Positions 62,419 to 64,000 of a DNA stretch of 64,000 bases are shown one piece after another (positions within the stretch are counted from its first letter, which is position 1; each line of letters opens with the position of its first letter). The position numbers were made by a program, and so were the translations under genes. The notes below the pieces were generated by a model that saw nothing but the letters and a program-made list of their open reading frames with translations, was not told the origin of the DNA and made no database searches. The DNA is taken from positions 62,001-126,000 of the forward strand of contig CAJXQC010000004.1 in assembly GCA_913058495.1 (NCBI GenBank), written 5' to 3'. The DNA comes from an uncultured Balneola sp. (GTDB lineage Bacteria; Bacteroidota; Rhodothermia; Balneolales; Balneolaceae).

Positions 62419-63245
62419 TGACCGGAATTAAGTTTTATAAAATGGAAGGCGCCGGTAATGATTTTGTGATTATCGACAACAGAGAACTTCAGTTCTCAAT
62501 TGAGGAGATCATTGCCTTTACTCCCGTCCTATGTCACAGACGATTTGGTATCGGAGCAGATGGACTAATTGCTTTAGAAAGCCCACAAATTAAAGGAGTT
62601 GATTATACCATGACTTACAGGAACGCAGACGGCAGTGATGCAGGAATGTGCGGAAACGGAAGCCGTTGCTTAGCATTATTTGCTTCTACTCATGGTTTTG
62701 GATCAACACAAACCTTTAATGTTCACAATTCGGTATATAAAGCTGAAGTTGATCTGCAACAGAACTTGGTTTCTGTGAGTTTTCCTGATGTTTCATTGCC
62801 CGCAAATATTAAAGTTGATAACCAACAACTTGTACAGGTATATACCGGCACAGAACACATTGTTAGTTTTGTAGCTTCGGATCAACTGGACAAAGAACCT
62901 GAATTGGTAACCATTGGATCAGCAATCAGAAACCATGATTCTCTTAATCCTCCCGGGACAAATGTAAATTTTGTATGTAAAACTGATCACTCTGCTATTC
63001 GATTACAAACATATGAACGAGGTGTAGAAGATTTAACTTTAGCATGCGGAACCGGAGCTATTGCATCTGCGATTGCAGCTCATTTCTCTTCACAAAATAA
63101 CCAGACCAATAATAATTATTTAGTGAGAGTTGAAGGTGGCGATTTGAATGTATCTTTTAAATTCAATGCTGATAAAAAAATATATACGAATATTGAACTT
63201 TCAGGACCTGCTAATTTCGTATTTGAAGGAAAGGTTAATGTATAG
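62418..63245 (+). CDS. dapF: Diaminopimelate epimerase
   Basis: 275 aa. The two catalytic Cys are in MCGNGSRCLA (about residue 77) and ACGTGAIASAIA (about residue 210), with MEGAGNDFVIIDNR at the N-terminus. It converts LL- to meso-diaminopimelate for peptidoglycan and lysine. Its start overlaps the holB stop and its end overlaps the next gene by 8 bp, showing a tight operon. Confidence 0.96.
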   Translation: MTGIKFYKMEGAGNDFVIIDNRELQFSIEEIIAFTPVLCHRRFGIGADGLIALESPQIKGVDYTMTYRNADGSDAGMCGNGSRCLALFASTHGFGSTQTFNVHNSVYKAEVDLQQNLVSVSFPDVSLPANIKVDNQQLVQVYTGTEHIVSFVASDQLDKEPELVTIGSAIRNHDSLNPPGTNVNFVCKTDHSAIRLQTYERGVEDLTLACGTGAIASAIAAHFSSQNNQTNNNYLVRVEGGDLNVSFKFNADKKIYTNIELSGPANFVFEGKVNV

Positions 63246-64000
63246 ATTTCCCTTGCTGTTTCTTCTAATTTGTTGTTTATCATGTTCGGGATCTTCTGAT
63301 CTGTCTACTCGTTATTCCGACCCTGTCAACGATCAGGATCAAGGTTTACTATTAGTATCTAATCAATTACCGGCTCCCGATTCATTTCAAAGCATTCAAC
63401 TTTACAGAAAAGGAAATATTGACAATCCTCCTATCATCACTCTCAATAACAGAGAAAAGCTGGTGCTGGAATTTGATGAGCTCACTTCTATTTCTGCTCA
63501 GTTCAGGATCACTTTTGAGCATTTTGATCAAAACTGGAATCCGAGCAATATACCTGAAGCCTGGTACCTGGACGGATTTAATGAATTGATAATTTCGGGT
63601 GGTGAGAAAAATACATTATCAAAACCCAATTTTTTCCATTATAAAACTGAGTTTCCCAATAACGTTCTGAAATTTACAACAAGTGGCAACTACTTACTGA
63701 ATGTGTATGATTATTCATCAAATACCAAGCTGTTCAGTATACCCTTTTTTGTAACAGAACAGGCTGGTGAAATTACTTCACGGGTTGAAACTCTTTTTAA
63801 TTCGGGGAATAATTTTTCTGCTTCAGATCAACTTTTTTCAGTTTATGAATATCCGAAGGAGGTAGAGTTTCCGCAATTTGACCTTGCTTTCAGCTTTGTT
63901 CAGAATCGTTTTTGGGGAAATGCGAAATCAACATCAACTTTTGATATAACCACCCCTGGTAAAGTCAGGTATTATACGCCGAGAAGTAATTCTTTCCCGG
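63238..64000 (+). CDS. Type IX secretion plug protein (DUF5103), 3'-truncated by window end
   Basis: About 254 residues are visible, and the frame runs to the window edge. It has a lipoprotein signal (PLLFLLICCLSCSGSSD), then DUF5103 sequence: SIQLYRKGNIDNPPIITL, KLVLEFDEL, AWYLDGFNELIISGG, TSGNYLLNVYDYSS. This family forms the plug of the type IX outer-membrane translocon (PorV/SprA complex). It matches the sorting tail of the amidase at 22146-24704, so T9SS is probably active in this organism. It overlaps dapF by 8 bp. Confidence 0.85.
   Translation, partial: MYRFPLLFLLICCLSCSGSSDLSTRYSDPVNDQDQGLLLVSNQLPAPDSFQSIQLYRKGNIDNPPIITLNNREKLVLEFDELTSISAQFRITFEHFDQNWNPSNIPEAWYLDGFNELIISGGEKNTLSKPNFFHYKTEFPNNVLKFTTSGNYLLNVYDYSSNTKLFSIPFFVTEQAGEITSRVETLFNSGNNFSASDQLFSVYEYPKEVEFPQFDLAFSFVQNRFWGNAKSTSTFDITTPGKVRYYTPRSNSFP

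Overview
The window is a gene-dense stretch of an A+T-rich bacterial chromosome from the Bacteroidota/FCB side of the tree, most likely a Balneolota/Rhodothermota-type marine bacterium. The evidence is an NYPNPFNPST-type C-terminal sorting domain on a secreted amidase, a type IX secretion plug protein (DUF5103) at the right edge, an ATP synthase operon lacking beta and epsilon, a bactofilin, and mostly weak Shine-Dalgarno sequences. No rRNA, CRISPR array, prophage or classical insertion sequence was seen. There is one tRNA.

Layout. 1-3008 (+): TPR protein (open at the left edge), a MotA-type channel and a MotB/OmpA protein with three SPOR-like repeats. 3064-9229 (-): pyruvate dehydrogenase E1 alpha, E1 beta and E2, then alaS. 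9419-16402: mixed housekeeping and accessory genes (DUF502, ferredoxin-NADP reductase, beta-barrel, repeat membrane protein, CheY-like regulator, lipoprotein, D-amino-acid oxidase, MerC-like, alpha/beta hydrolase). 16536-29842: a peptidoglycan/amino-sugar salvage island with a NagB-PIG-L fusion, a GntR/LacI-type regulator, an AmpG-like permease, a TolB-like propeller, two Amidase_3 amidases (one with a sorting tail), NamZ (DUF1343) and NagZ. Inside this island, 24727-25227 holds palindromic repeats and a GIY-YIG gene framed by inverted copies of a palindrome. 29849-34292 (-): TatD, barstar-like protein, RND/MMPL transporter, DUF3047. 34403-41973: HTTM membrane protein with a partner, a methyltransferase, and a surface-polysaccharide cluster (flippase, two glycosyltransferases, Wzi-like barrel). 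42013-43982 (-): MlaC-like and TolC-like proteins. 44063-44147 (-): tRNA-Ser(UGA). 44182-53824 (-): a long co-directional block guaB, glycosyltransferase, M23 peptidase, bactofilin, atpZ, atpI-like, atpB-E-F-H-A-G. 53950-57146: small unknown genes, MarR, ExbD, folD. 57148-60445 (-): NtrX-type regulator, PBP4-type carboxypeptidase, PtsN-like EIIA. 60565-64000 (+): ccmB, DNA polymerase III delta', dapF and the start of the T9SS plug protein.

How the genes fit together. Much of the window concerns the cell wall. NagZ, NamZ, the amidases, AmpG and NagB-PIG-L form a plausible route from muropeptides to fructose-6-phosphate. The M23 peptidase with bactofilin, PBP4, DapF and the MotB/SPOR protein act on or bind peptidoglycan. 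The features most worth a second look are the GIY-YIG/palindrome unit, the NagB-PIG-L fusion with a changed NagB motif, and the MotA/MotB-like pair with SPOR repeats. All family assignments come from reading motifs by eye; no database search was run.
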